This document shows, one piece after another, positions 1 to 7,267 of a DNA stretch of 10,190 bases. Numbering within the stretch: the stretch's first letter is position 1; each line of letters begins with the position of its first letter. The translations under genes and the position numbers were made by a program. This DNA is from Hemicentrotus pulcherrimus (taxonomy: Eukaryota > Echinodermata > Echinoidea > Camarodonta > Strongylocentrotidae), in assembly GCA_003118195.1 (NCBI GenBank), contig BEXV01001753.1:14092-24281 (forward strand), read 5' to 3'. Below the pieces are notes generated by a model that ran no database searches, was not told the origin of the DNA, and saw only the letters and a program-made list of their open reading frames with translations.

Positions 1-394
1 TCTTTTTCTAATATTTGTTAGACTGTTGGTTGATGGTCGTTGGACTCTAGTCTTAGTGCATTCAGTAGTATTTGTCAGACTGTTTTAATTCTGTAAAACC
101 GTGGTAGGGTATTCTGCAATTGTTCCATAGACACTTGCTGATCAGTTTCAACGACTACATCTCATCTCATCCGATCTTCGCCCAAGTCTTTTATAATCAA
201 CTTGCTTTTTAAATTTTGTCCTTAATTATCTCGTCATTTTGTTTGCACTTGTAAGCTACCATTACCATACTCAATTCATACCTTGGCTCACAGTAACACT
301 CACAGACTCAGGTTTTTAATTAGGCCCTAAATACTCCCGCAATTTTCAATTTCCCACCTAGATCTACTCACAGACTCAGACCTGACTCGCAGAC
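1..394. other. Non-coding left flank with two short direct repeats
   Basis: No gene is visible. 'TATTTGTYAGACTGTT' occurs at 12-27 and 69-84. 'ACTCACAGACTCAG' occurs at 298-311 and 366-379. Both are isolated pairs with no larger repeat around them. Confidence 0.5.
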
Positions 395-526
395 ATGGCA
401 GGCACAGGCGCGCCACATAGTCACGACTCGCATTTAAACCCTCGAGCTCGTCTCGTCTCCTCACTCACTGACTCCGAATTTGAGTTAGTCCTTAAACATG
501 CTGTGTACTTTACAGATGATGTGTAA
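395..526 (+). CDS. Candidate first coding exon or 43-codon small ORF, unidentified
   Basis: An ATG in strong context (G at -3, G at +4) opens after an in-frame TGA at 383-385. It reads 43 codons, 'MAGTGAPHSHDSHLNPRARL' then 'VSSLTDSEFELVLKHAVYF' and 'TDDV', before TAA at 524. The stop overlaps a GTAAGC donor-like site at 523-528, which would end an exon at 522 in phase 2. The composition is GC-richer than its surroundings. I found no phase-matched downstream exon before 2600. It may be the first exon of another gene, a 5' exon of the Kelch gene, or chance. No family is recognised. Confidence 0.3.
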   Translation: MAGTGAPHSHDSHLNPRARLVSSLTDSEFELVLKHAVYFTDDV

Positions 527-1395
527 GCGAAATAAGTTAAAAATCTACTCACTATCAATGGTCACTTCCATCTTATCTCAAACCGAGTGAAAAGTCGTTG
601 AATATTGATCACAGCGTCCAACAAATGACTCTTCGTTTTCAACTTTGGCGGCCTTGCGCAATAATATAAACTGAAGTTAGCGAACATCCGGACAATCGCT
701 ATAAATGTGATCCTAAGTAGTCTGCGGGAACAGGCTCTTTTATTGACAAAATATTGCTGCTGTTTTCATTTCAAGGGGACATTTCAGCATTATCATTGAA
801 TCACACTTGTAAAAATTGTGATTTATTTTCGTTCATTTGTCAATTTCTAATCATCTAATATGTGACTACATACCAATAAGATTCCCTCAAACATCAATCA
901 TAATTGCAAGAATAAATATTTAATATTTGTATAGAATCTAAGACTGTTTAACACAAAAAATACAAAATATAAAGGAAATATGTAGTAGAATAAAGTATAT
1001 TGGTCAAATCAGATTGTTTTTTTTTACACTTGTCCTAGATAATAATAAATACAAAGCAAGCTTCATACGGTTCAGAACATCACAATTTGAATAAATTGTT
1101 TGTGTTTGGTATTTGAATACTTATTTTTATTTTTCACACAGTCATATCGCTCTCTTAATTTAATTGTCATTATTGTTTGAACCTTTCCATGAATGAGACC
1201 TAGGCCTATTGTCGATGTTCATTTTCTTCTTCTAAAAATCAACTAAATTGTGATAATATTAATAACAACAACAATCCCCAGTAGGCGCAATCCCCAGTTA
1301 ATCCTGCTGCAGAGGGGCATATACTTGAAGCCCAACATCAAGGTAAATCAAGATGAATATATTAACAATAACAATAATGAACAAGCAATTATAAT

Positions 1396-1396
<1 letters not shown>
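527..1396. other. AT-rich intergenic stretch, nothing identified
   Basis: Rich in A/T with short poly-T and poly-A runs. Neither strand shows a convincing ORF, tRNA fold or repeat family that I recognise. Confidence 0.5.
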
Positions 1397-1430
<34 letters not shown>

Positions 1431-1435
1431 TGATG
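1397..1435 (+). repeat. (TAA)n/(TGA)n trinucleotide microsatellite
   Basis: About ten uninterrupted TAA/ATA units (1397-1428) are followed by GATGATG, so the tract changes from (ATA) to (ATG) units at its 3' end. The isoleucine run seen when it is translated is a by-product of this repeat, not a gene. Confidence 0.9.
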
Positions 1436-1525
1436 TTATTGACCTAATTCACCTCAACAAACCTTAGAAACAAAAATCACCTTAATAAATAATTAAAACG
1501 GCTTAGTGCATTCTAGTTATTGAAG

Positions 1526-1640
1526 ATGGTTTTGAACTTGGTCCATAACTTCATTTTTTACAATTTGACAACTTCGTCAACGCGTCGTGCGCTTTCTACC
1601 CCAGTTTCTTATTCTGAAGCGTTTCCTGTTATTTTGAGAG
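1526..1640 (+). other. Candidate 5' exon upstream of the Kelch gene
   Basis: An open stretch starting with ATG (A at -3, G at +4) runs 38 codons plus one base to a good donor, TTGAGAG|GTAAGG. The translation 'MVLNLVHNFIFYNLTTSSTR' then 'RALSTPVSYSEAFPVILR' is unrecognised. Splicing to the pyrimidine-backed AGs at 2515 or 2560 does not fuse it in frame with the BTB start, so if it is an exon of that gene it would be 5' UTR with an upstream ORF. No promoter element is clear. Confidence 0.3.
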
Positions 1641-2583
1641 GTAAGGAGTCATTGAATTGTTTACCATCTTTCACTCTAGAGCAGAAAGTCGACTGTCATG
1701 TATGATGGTTGGAACGTAATGCGATATAGTAGCTTAAAATCGTCATGTTTGTCATGGTTTGTCTATAGTGTAGTCCCATCTGCTGATAAAATTGTTGGTA
1801 GATATGGATGAGAAAGACGCGCCCCGTAGCGTAGGCAACACTACATTTCTATCTACCTAAGATAGGAATATGCATAGAGAGAGATGAACAAATCGTTTAG
1901 ATTCATTATCAGAATCACGTCACCATTATTTCTGTGTTACTATTAGACTTTTACTATTTCTAGATCTATGACTAATCTGTCTAAATGACTGTCTCATGAA
2001 TGTATTCTTGTCTCTTTGCCAAGATTAGTAATAGTGTCATTAGTGATTGATCCTTATGCTCAATATTAATCTTATGATCAATCAAAAGGCTTTATAAGAC
2101 ATATGGCCCAGATTTCAGATATCACTCTCGGTGTCAGTCATAGGACTTTATTTATATGTTACTAGACTAATACTTGACCTCTAACATATTAGTCAACCTT
2201 TTATTCTGGAATTCAAATGTAATAATATTACAAGCGCATGTACTATATACAGTGTAACTAACAGTAACTGAATCATCAGAATGTTTCAGAAATGGCTGAT
2301 TTCCCGGAGTCCGACACGAGACATAATTCATAAATGATATTGATTTGATTTTTTTAGCAAAATGTATTGCTTCATAGGGATGGGATTGGGCCAGACTGCA
2401 TGTCAGCTCTTCACTTTCTGTACAGAGTATTTTTTTTTTTGTAATTGATTTTTACGGTGAGACTAAGTAATCTTAATTACTTTTTTTTTTATATCGAAGG
2501 TGCATCTCCTTCTAGGGCTAAACTTTATCTCAACATCCCCAAACAGACGTCCTTCTCTAGCATCCGATGACCGATGTTGAGTT
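1641..2583. other. Upstream region or possible 5' UTR intron of the Kelch gene
   Basis: AT-rich, with two poly-T tracts at about 2429-2440 and 2480-2490. The pyrimidine-backed AGs ending at 2515 (CATCTCCTTCTAG) and 2560 (CGTCCTTCTCTAG) could be acceptors for a 5' UTR exon that carries the start codon. An 8-bp inverted repeat GGTAGATA/TATCTACC lies at 1797-1804 and 1850-1857. No TATA box or other promoter is convincing. Confidence 0.35.
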
Positions 2584-2611
2584 TAACAACTGCTGACGTC
2601 TATCAACATGG
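2584..2611 (+). promoter_or_regulatory. Translation start context of the Kelch gene
   Basis: ATG at 2608 has A at -3 and G at +4, a strong eukaryotic context. An in-frame TAA lies 24 bp upstream at 2584-2586, so no longer N-terminus is possible in this frame without a splice between the two. Confidence 0.75.
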
Positions 2612-3052
2612 ATGAGGAATCCAAGATCACCTTGACAGCGACCAACAAACGAGAGTGGCCAAACTCGACCCTGAAGTCACTGAACACATTCCGCCAGTCT
2701 GAACACTCCTTATGCGATGTCATCCTCCAAGGGGAGGATGAGATGCAGATGGAACCGATACCCGCCCATCGGTGTGTGCTTGCAGCCAACAGCGTTTACT
2801 TCCATGCCATGTTCACATCGGGACTTGCGGAGAGTAAACAGGACCACAGGGAGATCTCGATCCATGGGGTAAACACAGAGACTCTGTCACTCATCGTGGA
2901 GTTCCTCTATGTGGGAAGCTGTCGTCTGCCGAGCGGAACCATGCATAGAGTGATGGACCTGCTTTCTGCATCGACTATGCTGCAGGTCGATGAGCTATCC
3001 AATGCATGCACTATCTACCTTGAAAAGTGCTTGGACTCCAACAGTGCACTAG
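2608..3052 (+). CDS. Coding exon 1: N-terminus and BTB domain
   Basis: Encodes residues 1-148 plus the first base of codon 149. After a polar leader of about 30 residues the BTB fold begins with 'HSLCDVIL' (33-40). Conserved D37 and H54-R55 ('AHRCVLAANSVYFHAMF') follow, then L73-A-E75, the position of the CUL3-contacting phi-X-E motif, and 'VEFLYVG' (97-103). The exon ends at CTAG|GTGAAA. Reading into the intron would add 19 residues and stop at 3109-3111, so intron retention would give a 167-residue BTB-only protein. The exon is clearly more GC-rich than the flanking DNA. Confidence 0.93.
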
Positions 3053-6000
3053 GTGAAATCAAACGGGCTGTCCACCCTGACATTCGGTTATTTGAGTTAC
3101 AATATTTATAACAATGTAGTAACATAGTCCTTAAAACTCAGACCTTTGTCTTAAACCTGTCATAAATGTTAATTTCTAAATTAAAAACAAAGGTCAGGTT
3201 TGTATCCGTCAAATACATTTTTGTTCGCCTTCTCACAAAGAAAATGGTAGTGTAAAGAATAAGAGGCTTGTATCTTGGAGTTGTTAATGCAATTTTGATA
3301 GAAATGATTTATGTCATTTCTACTCGCACTTCTGCTGTATAGTTTTCATGATTTTAACTTTGGAACCTGATTGTACACTGCAACTGCAAGACGTACTACA
3401 ATTCCTAATGATCAATTCATTATCCACGATAAATTTCATACTTGTATGTCGCTTTTGGTTTGATTTGTTTCATCGGACAGTTGTCATGAGTATTCCTCTT
3501 CTACATGTTAGTTTTTGTTGTTGCTGAAGAATGAGAAAAATTGTTGATCGTAATGTCTTTATAATGACAAAAATTTGTTCTCAATAGTAATTACGGTAAT
3601 ATTTGTTTAATGTTTCTCAGAGCTGTGGCTGTTTGCAGAGAGTTATGGAGTGTCTGACCTGGCCGAACCTTGCAAGAGGTACGTCCAGTCATATTTTCGG
3701 TCGATCAGCAGGAGCCAGCGTGTAGTCAGACTGGATCGTCAGCATATGGAAGCCCTCCTTGGTCTGGAGGAGGTCAATTTAGGTAGGTCAAGGTTGAAAG
3801 TCACATCAATATTTGCGAAAAATCATGCAAACAACTGATGTAACTCTCATTTCCTACAGGAACAGATTTACCAAGAACTGTCCATATTGTCTGTTTGAAA
3901 CCAGAAGGGCATTAATCCATATTCTTTAACACAGAGTTAAGGAGTTAACACCCTTCTGGCTCTGAACAGATAATGCATTGTTTATATATCAGCAAAAGAA
4001 CCTTGTGGTTCACCACTTTTTTAAGGTTTCATAAGATGTTATTTGCCTAAATGTTGAAATAGATATAAATAAATGAGTGAATGAATGGATAAATAAATGA
4101 AAAAATAGAGATATGAAATAAAATAATACATGAATAAATAAGTAAACAATTAGTTTAAATAAATGAAAATATATAAATAAATGAATAAACATATGAATTA
4201 ATTATGAATTTAAACATGGTCTACAACTTGAACTCCTACAGGGAATGCAGCAAATGAAGACACCCTGGTTGAGCTACTTCTGAAATGGCTGACCTATAAC
4301 CCAAAAGCTCTAGACACAGATCTGCTTCCTGTTCTCAGTAAGGTATGTTGGAGTGAAGCCAGCCAAGAGTGCAAGGACAAATTCAGAGAGACACTTGCTG
4401 AAATCTCTAAGGACAGTTCTTCAGGTAGGTCCGATTCATGTAAATATGTTTTGGGCTTAATTTTACAGTTACATTGATCTTTGCGAGGAGGCCAAGCTGA
4501 GTTTAGTCATTGATGGAAGATGATATCACAGAACCATACCAAGACTACAAATAATTGTCAAATCTGCCAAAAAATGATGTTGAAGAATGGATTATACATG
4601 CAGCTGAGTAATGAGCACAGACCGTGTTTGTTCTATACATTGCCTCTATTATTCTCTCTTATATCTGCTCCTTTTGTTCATCTTGCTTTTCTCCTGTATT
4701 GAAATTAAAATTCTATTTCTTTTATAGAATCTTTCCAGGCTGAAGAGGTTTTTGATACCATCTCAAAATCTTCATCTTTGAACCAAAGCTTCAAAAGAAC
4801 CTTCTTCTGCTCGGTGTGTGCTATAGGAGGTCTTCAGAATTCAAGGGCTGGGTGAGATTTTTCTTTTAAACAATAGATTGTAGGAGCTGATGTTGCCAGT
4901 TTGATGGCAAAACCTATCTGCTTTAAGACCCCATCTTTGCCAAATGTGGTAACTTGCTGACACTAAACCACTTTTCTTCTTCTTTTTTCATTGGAGTACA
5001 TCCCTCTTACATCGTATTGTCAAACTTTGTGCAGAAAAAGGTTCACGGTCGCGGGAACACGTGCTAGGGAAGTGCAGTGGCAGACAAACAAGAAAAACTC
5101 AAAGCTAATATGTAAGTCGTCCTAGAGGGTAGTTGCCCTAGGGGGTAGTTGTCCGAGGGGGTAGTTGACTGGGGGTGGTTATCCGAGGGATGGATGTCCA
5201 GGGGTTAGGTGTCCTAGACCCCTCCCAAACATGTAGTACATTCCAACTGTTCACATCATGTTTGTTCATTTGAGTAACTTCCAGACGACGATGCCCACAA
5301 ACCAGTTCGATGGAGGTTGCAGACATCAACACGAGGACCGGCACAGTCCTTAGGCAGTGGTCCAATCCGAGGGGGTTCCACGGGCGACAGTCGACTAGCA
5401 ACATCAATCCGCAGTACCATTTCCTACCGTTTCACGGTCACCTCTATGCATTCTACTCCTTCAATCAAGATAGCAAACTCTTAGCATCATCCCACCTAAA
5501 TCGATTTGGCAACAAACCTGACGATGTGCTCTGCCTAAGTGTGGCTAACGTTATGAATGCCAATCTGAAAGTAATGAAGACTAGGAGTTTGGATGTAGAG
5601 TCGGTGTGGTGGGACTTGATTGACAAGCATAAATATGCACTTGCCATTGATGAGGAAAGGGGCGTGGTCTATCTGTGTGGGTGTGCAGAGCAGAGGGAAG
5701 GTACCTCATCTAAACGGGTCTTCAAGCTGGATATCGAGAATAATGACAGCTCTGAACTGACCAGTCTACCTTTTGGAAGGTAGGGTCAATTACGATTTTG
5801 TTTCTCTTTAATCTACCAGTATGTTGTACTAGCTGCACGTGTATGGGTTCATCTATGAAAATAGGAAAAATGAGGTGACAGCATAGCAGATAATTCAGTG
5901 AAATTTGTTTTGCTAACTTGCCCTTTATTCAATAATTGAATAATCATTGTTTCTGTATAAGATGTTTGTACATGGTAGGCCTATATGTAATTAAACAGTT

Positions 6001-7154
6001 ACATTTTTACAATATTCAATCTACATTTGATCTATCAGGAATAGCACATCACAAGCATATCTCTCTGAAAATGCAATGTACTGGTTCTACATTTTTCATC
6101 CAATTTTTGCTATGGCTGATTATGTTTTATATTTCTTTCTTCCAGATCTCATCATAGAGCGGTAGTGGTAGAAGGAGACCTATTTGTACTTGGTGGAATA
6201 GACCGGTTACTAACCCCTCTCTCAACTGTCCTGAAATATGACTGGAAAAACAGTGCGTGGGAAGAAGTGAGTCCCATGCACGAGCCCAGAATAGATGGAG
6301 CCTATGCCTGTGTTGGTAAGCTTGCTTATTATTATAATTTGATCAAGCTTTCATGAATGAGTTGATTTCTAGCTACAACAGCATTTCAAAAGTACAATTC
6401 TGAATCTGAAAATAATGAGCAGCTTCGTGCTTCAAAGCACAATAGACCATTTATCCCTTATGCTGTGATATATGTTGTGCATTAATGTCCCCAAGTGGTG
6501 CTGTATACACAGTAAGTAGGATAGGTCCAAGAATTGACCCCTGAGGAACCCCATAATTTCTGTTTTGTGTTAATTGTCCTCATTTTGTATCACTAATTAA
6601 CACTGCTCATGAAATGCTAGTGGACATATTATCATTGCAGTGCCAGATTATTGGTCTATCATACAAATAAAACATTAATATCTATTTATCTTTTTTTGGT
6701 AACAGATGGCAAGATATTTGCATCAGGAGGATCGACCACCAAAGTTCGTTCAAGAAATGTTGAGGTGTACGACCCTTCTCTGAACATCTGGACAACATTA
6801 AGTCCATTGTCGGTACCAAGGGTCAATCATGGACTCATTGCTGTGGGAACGTATCTTTTTGCTATGGGCGGTAAGGGATAAGTCTCATCTTTTAAAAACA
6901 AATTCCAGTGATACTTATTCTGTAACAACCTATATGGCTCATATGTAGGCTGTATCTCAATGTTTACTGCTCATTACATTTATGTTGCACCATTTTTGCT
7001 GATTTTGCAAACAGGTCAGTCGTATTCCGGAGAAAATGGTGGTGCCAGGAACGTCCAAAGAACGGTGGAGAGGTACAGCATCACAGAAGGATGTTGGGAG
7101 GCAGCTTGGGAGATGGCAGAATGCAGATGGGGGATGACATCTTTCACCCTCTAG
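2608..7154 (+). CDS. BTB-BACK-Kelch (KLHL-type) protein, nine coding exons, complete
   Basis: Joining 2608-3052, 3621-3782, 4242-4424, 4728-4851, 5035-5111, 5323-5779, 6146-6315, 6706-6870 and 7015-7154 gives 1923 nt, 640 residues plus TAG, with every intron GT-AG and phase-matched (phase 1 at introns 1, 2, 3, 5, 7, 8; phase 2 at 4 and 6). The order is BTB (about residues 34-142), BACK (about 149-263) and a Kelch propeller (about 290-640) of probably six blades. The length fits KLHL proteins. Proteins of this family usually act in the cytosol as dimeric substrate receptors of CUL3-RING ubiquitin ligases; BTB and BACK bind CUL3 and Kelch binds the substrate. The CUL3-type phi-X-E motif is visible at L73-A-E75. 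The C-terminus ends after the 'ECRWGMTSF' strand, as normal KLHL proteins do, because that strand closes blade 1. The ortholog and substrate cannot be named from sequence alone. ATTAAA at 7455-7460 and 8467-8472 are only weak polyadenylation candidates; I see no AATAAA soon after the stop. Confidence 0.92.
3053..3620 (+). other. Intron 1 (568 bp) with a 9-bp inverted repeat
   Basis: Phase 1 intron, GTGAAA to TTTCTCAG. It contains the perfect inverted pair GACCTTTGT (3141-3149) and ACAAAGGTC (3187-3195). No other element is recognised. Confidence 0.6.
3621..3782 (+). CDS. Coding exon 2: start of BACK domain
   Basis: Acceptor TGTTTCTCAG|AG and donor TTAG|GTAGGT, both phase 1. Encodes residues 149-202. 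'ELWLFAESYGVSDLAEPCKRY' spans 149-169 and matches the start of the BACK/3-box region, where family members have a Leu-x-x-(F/A)-A-(E/D) helix after the BTB. The remainder 'FRSISRSQRVVRLDRQHMEA' and 'LLGLEEVNL' fits the BACK helices that precede the EEQVF-type segment. Confidence 0.9.
3890..3970. repeat. Palindromic element with nested hairpin in intron 2
   Basis: Arms 3890-3909 and 3951-3970 are inverted repeats matching at 16 of 20 positions, including a perfect CCAGAAGGG/CCCTTCTGG core. Inside, 3924-3930 and 3936-3942 form a second stem (TTAAC/GTTAA core) around the loop ACAGA. It may be a small foldback element or a MITE remnant; I see no clear target-site duplication. Confidence 0.6.
4065..4200 (+). 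repeat. Degenerate (AAAT)/(GAAT) tetranucleotide repeat in intron 2
   Basis: Imperfect runs of AAAT, GAAT and GGAT units such as 'AAATAAATGAGTGAATGAAT' and 'ATAAATAAATGAATAAAC'. The open frame on the opposite strand, rich in Phe, Ile and His, is only the translation of this repeat. Confidence 0.8.
4242..4424 (+). CDS. Coding exon 3: second half of BACK domain
   Basis: Acceptor CTCCTACAG|GG and donor TCAG|GTAGGT, phase 1 at both ends, 183 nt. Encodes residues 203-263. 'NEDTLVELLLKWLTYNP' (207-223) corresponds to the KLHL 'E-x-x-(V/L)-F-x-A-(L/V)-x-x-W' helix, with W218 the conserved tryptophan. 'LLPVLSKVCW' follows as the next helix. A GTATGT donor-like site at 4343 lies inside the exon but would break the frame with exon 4. 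Confidence 0.9.
4425..4727 (+). other. Intron 3 (303 bp), nothing further identified
   Basis: GTAGGT donor and a T-rich tract ending in TTTTATAG. It encloses a 60-codon open stretch (4520-4702) without domain character, which I regard as chance. Confidence 0.6.
4728..4851 (+). CDS. Coding exon 4: linker and first Kelch strand
   Basis: Acceptor TTTTATAG|AA (phase 1) and donor GGCTGG|GTGAGA (phase 2). Encodes residues 264-304. A polar linker leads to 'FFCSVCAIGGLQNS' (289-302), whose double glycine G297-G298 marks the first Kelch blade. Confidence 0.87.
5035..5111 (+). CDS. Coding exon 5: Kelch blade 1, short exon
   Basis: Acceptor TTTGTGCAG|AA (phase 2) and donor AATAT|GTAAGT (phase 1), 77 nt. 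Encodes residues 305-330 ('GKRFTVAGTRAREVQWQT' then 'NKKNSKLI'). The sequence is basic and resembles no Kelch consensus. It is supported by its strong splice sites and by the way it corrects the frame between exons 4 and 6. Confidence 0.8.
5121..5225 (+). repeat. G-rich minisatellite, about six units of 14-16 bp, in intron 5
   Basis: Units start at 5121, 5137, 5153, 5169, 5183, 5198 and (partial) 5213, of the form CCTAGGGGGTAGTTGT. The first three are 16 bp and nearly identical; the later ones are 14-15 bp and more degenerate. The array begins nine bases after the donor and fills about half of the 211-bp intron. The G-runs of 3-5 are separated by 9-12 bases, too far apart for a canonical G-quadruplex. 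Confidence 0.85.
5323..5779 (+). CDS. Coding exon 6: divergent Kelch blades 1-3
   Basis: The largest Kelch exon, residues 331-483. The donor GGAAG|GTAGGG is phase 2. I set the 5' border at GGTTGCAG|AC because it is the only nearby AG that keeps frame with the phase-1 donor of exon 5, giving '...SKLIYINTRTGTVLRQW'. Its pyrimidine tract is poor. AGs at 5284 and 5305 would both shift the frame. The blades here are unusual: 'HGHLYAFYSF' (369-378) lacks the double glycine and 'VVYLCGC' (445-451) has G-C instead of G-G, while the blade skeletons (strand, loop, 'VFKLDIEN', 'SLPFGR') remain readable. Confidence 0.85.
5780..6145 (+). other. Intron 6 (366 bp) with a small perfect hairpin
   Basis: GTAGGG donor and TTTCTTCCAG acceptor, phase 2. 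TTATTCAA (5925-5932) and TTGAATAA (5936-5943) form an AT-only stem with a 3-base loop. The 73-codon open stretch at 5936-6157 overlaps the start of exon 7 in another frame and is not coding. Confidence 0.6.
6146..6315 (+). CDS. Coding exon 7: canonical Kelch blade 4
   Basis: Acceptor TTTCTTCCAG|AT (phase 2) and donor TGTTG|GTAAGC (phase 1). Encodes residues 483-539. It is a textbook Kelch repeat: 'HHRAVVVEGDLFVLGG' with G499-G500, then 'LKYDWKNSAWEEVSPM' carrying the spaced aromatic and tryptophan, then 'PRIDGAYACV', which starts the next blade. The coding sequence reads through the border without a stop only when spliced as given. Confidence 0.92.
6435..6600 (-). mobile_element. Antisense LINE reverse-transcriptase fragment in intron 7
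   Basis: On the minus strand 6552 down to 6481 reads 'GVPQGSILGPILL' then 'TVYTAPLGDIN', the conserved non-LTR reverse-transcriptase block G-V-P-Q-G-S-x-L-G-P-(L/I)-L followed by the Y-T-x-P-L-G-D-I segment of CR1/L2-like elements. Further along (about 6478-6435) a degenerate match to the H-x-Y-A-D-D block can be suspected, but the Y-A-D-D residues are lost. A stop lies about nine codons upstream in this frame. It is a dead, 5'-truncated and internally degraded fossil inserted opposite to the gene. The exact clade needs a search. Confidence 0.8.
6706..6870 (+). CDS. Coding exon 8: canonical Kelch blade 5
   Basis: Acceptor GGTAACAG|AT and donor GGGCG|GTAAGG, both phase 1. Encodes residues 540-594. 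'DGKIFASGG' (G547-G548) is followed by 'NVEVYDPSLNIWTTLSPL' and 'PRVNHGLIAVGTYLFAMGG', the closest match to the Kelch consensus in this protein. The intron lies just before 'DGK' in a blade, a common border in Kelch genes. Confidence 0.92.
7015..7154 (+). CDS. Coding exon 9: last Kelch blade and stop codon
   Basis: Acceptor GCAAACAG|GT, phase 1, ending with TAG at 7152-7154. Encodes residues 595-640. G594-G595 is completed across the junction, then 'QSYSGENGGARNVQRTVERY' and 'SITEGCWEAAWEMAECRWGM' supply the Y and W of blade 6. The last residues 'TSFTL' form the strand that in KLHL propellers folds back to complete blade 1. A degraded copy of part of this exon follows within 30 bp. Confidence 0.9.
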
Positions 7155-7180
7155 AACAGTGATGTATTACATTCCTCAAA

Positions 7181-7264
7181 GGAATGTCCACAAAAACAGT
7201 AGAACGATACAGCATTACCAAAGGATGTTTGGAGGCTGCTGCGGAGATACGTCAGTGCTGGTGG
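7181..7264 (+). pseudogene. Decayed tandem copy of part of the last Kelch exon
   Basis: The segment 7208-7264 matches exon 9 at 7074-7130 at 42 of 57 bases without gaps. In that frame it reads 'YSITKGCLEAAAEIRQCWW' against 'YSITEGCWEAAWEMAECRW' (12 of 19 identical), followed by TAA. The match extends upstream to 7181 (GGAATGTCC against GGAACGTCC) with a one-base insertion that breaks the frame. The offset is 134 bp. Several differences fall at third codon positions, suggesting the copy was once coding. It lies just after the gene's stop, so it is probably transcribed as 3' UTR. It could also come from a neighbouring paralog. Confidence 0.75.
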
Positions 7265-7267
7265 TAA

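Noticed and set aside
395..470. Clustered AscI, XhoI and SacI-like sites suggesting cloning vector
   Set aside because: The sites sit inside an open frame with genomic-looking flanks, and no vector backbone follows.
1250..1447. 65-codon ORF with a poly-isoleucine run
   Set aside because: It is the translation of the (TAA)n microsatellite.
4343..4348. GTATGT donor inside exon 3
   Set aside because: It would end the exon in phase 0 and break the frame with the phase-1 acceptor of exon 4; the longer exon stays open and divides correctly.
5121..5212. G-quadruplex in intron 5
   Set aside because: The spacers between G-runs are 9-12 bases, beyond the usual limit of about 7.
5285..5322. Earlier acceptor for exon 6 at 5284
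   Set aside because: It gives the wrong frame after exon 5 and loses the Kelch-like reading; kept only as an alternative in the findings.
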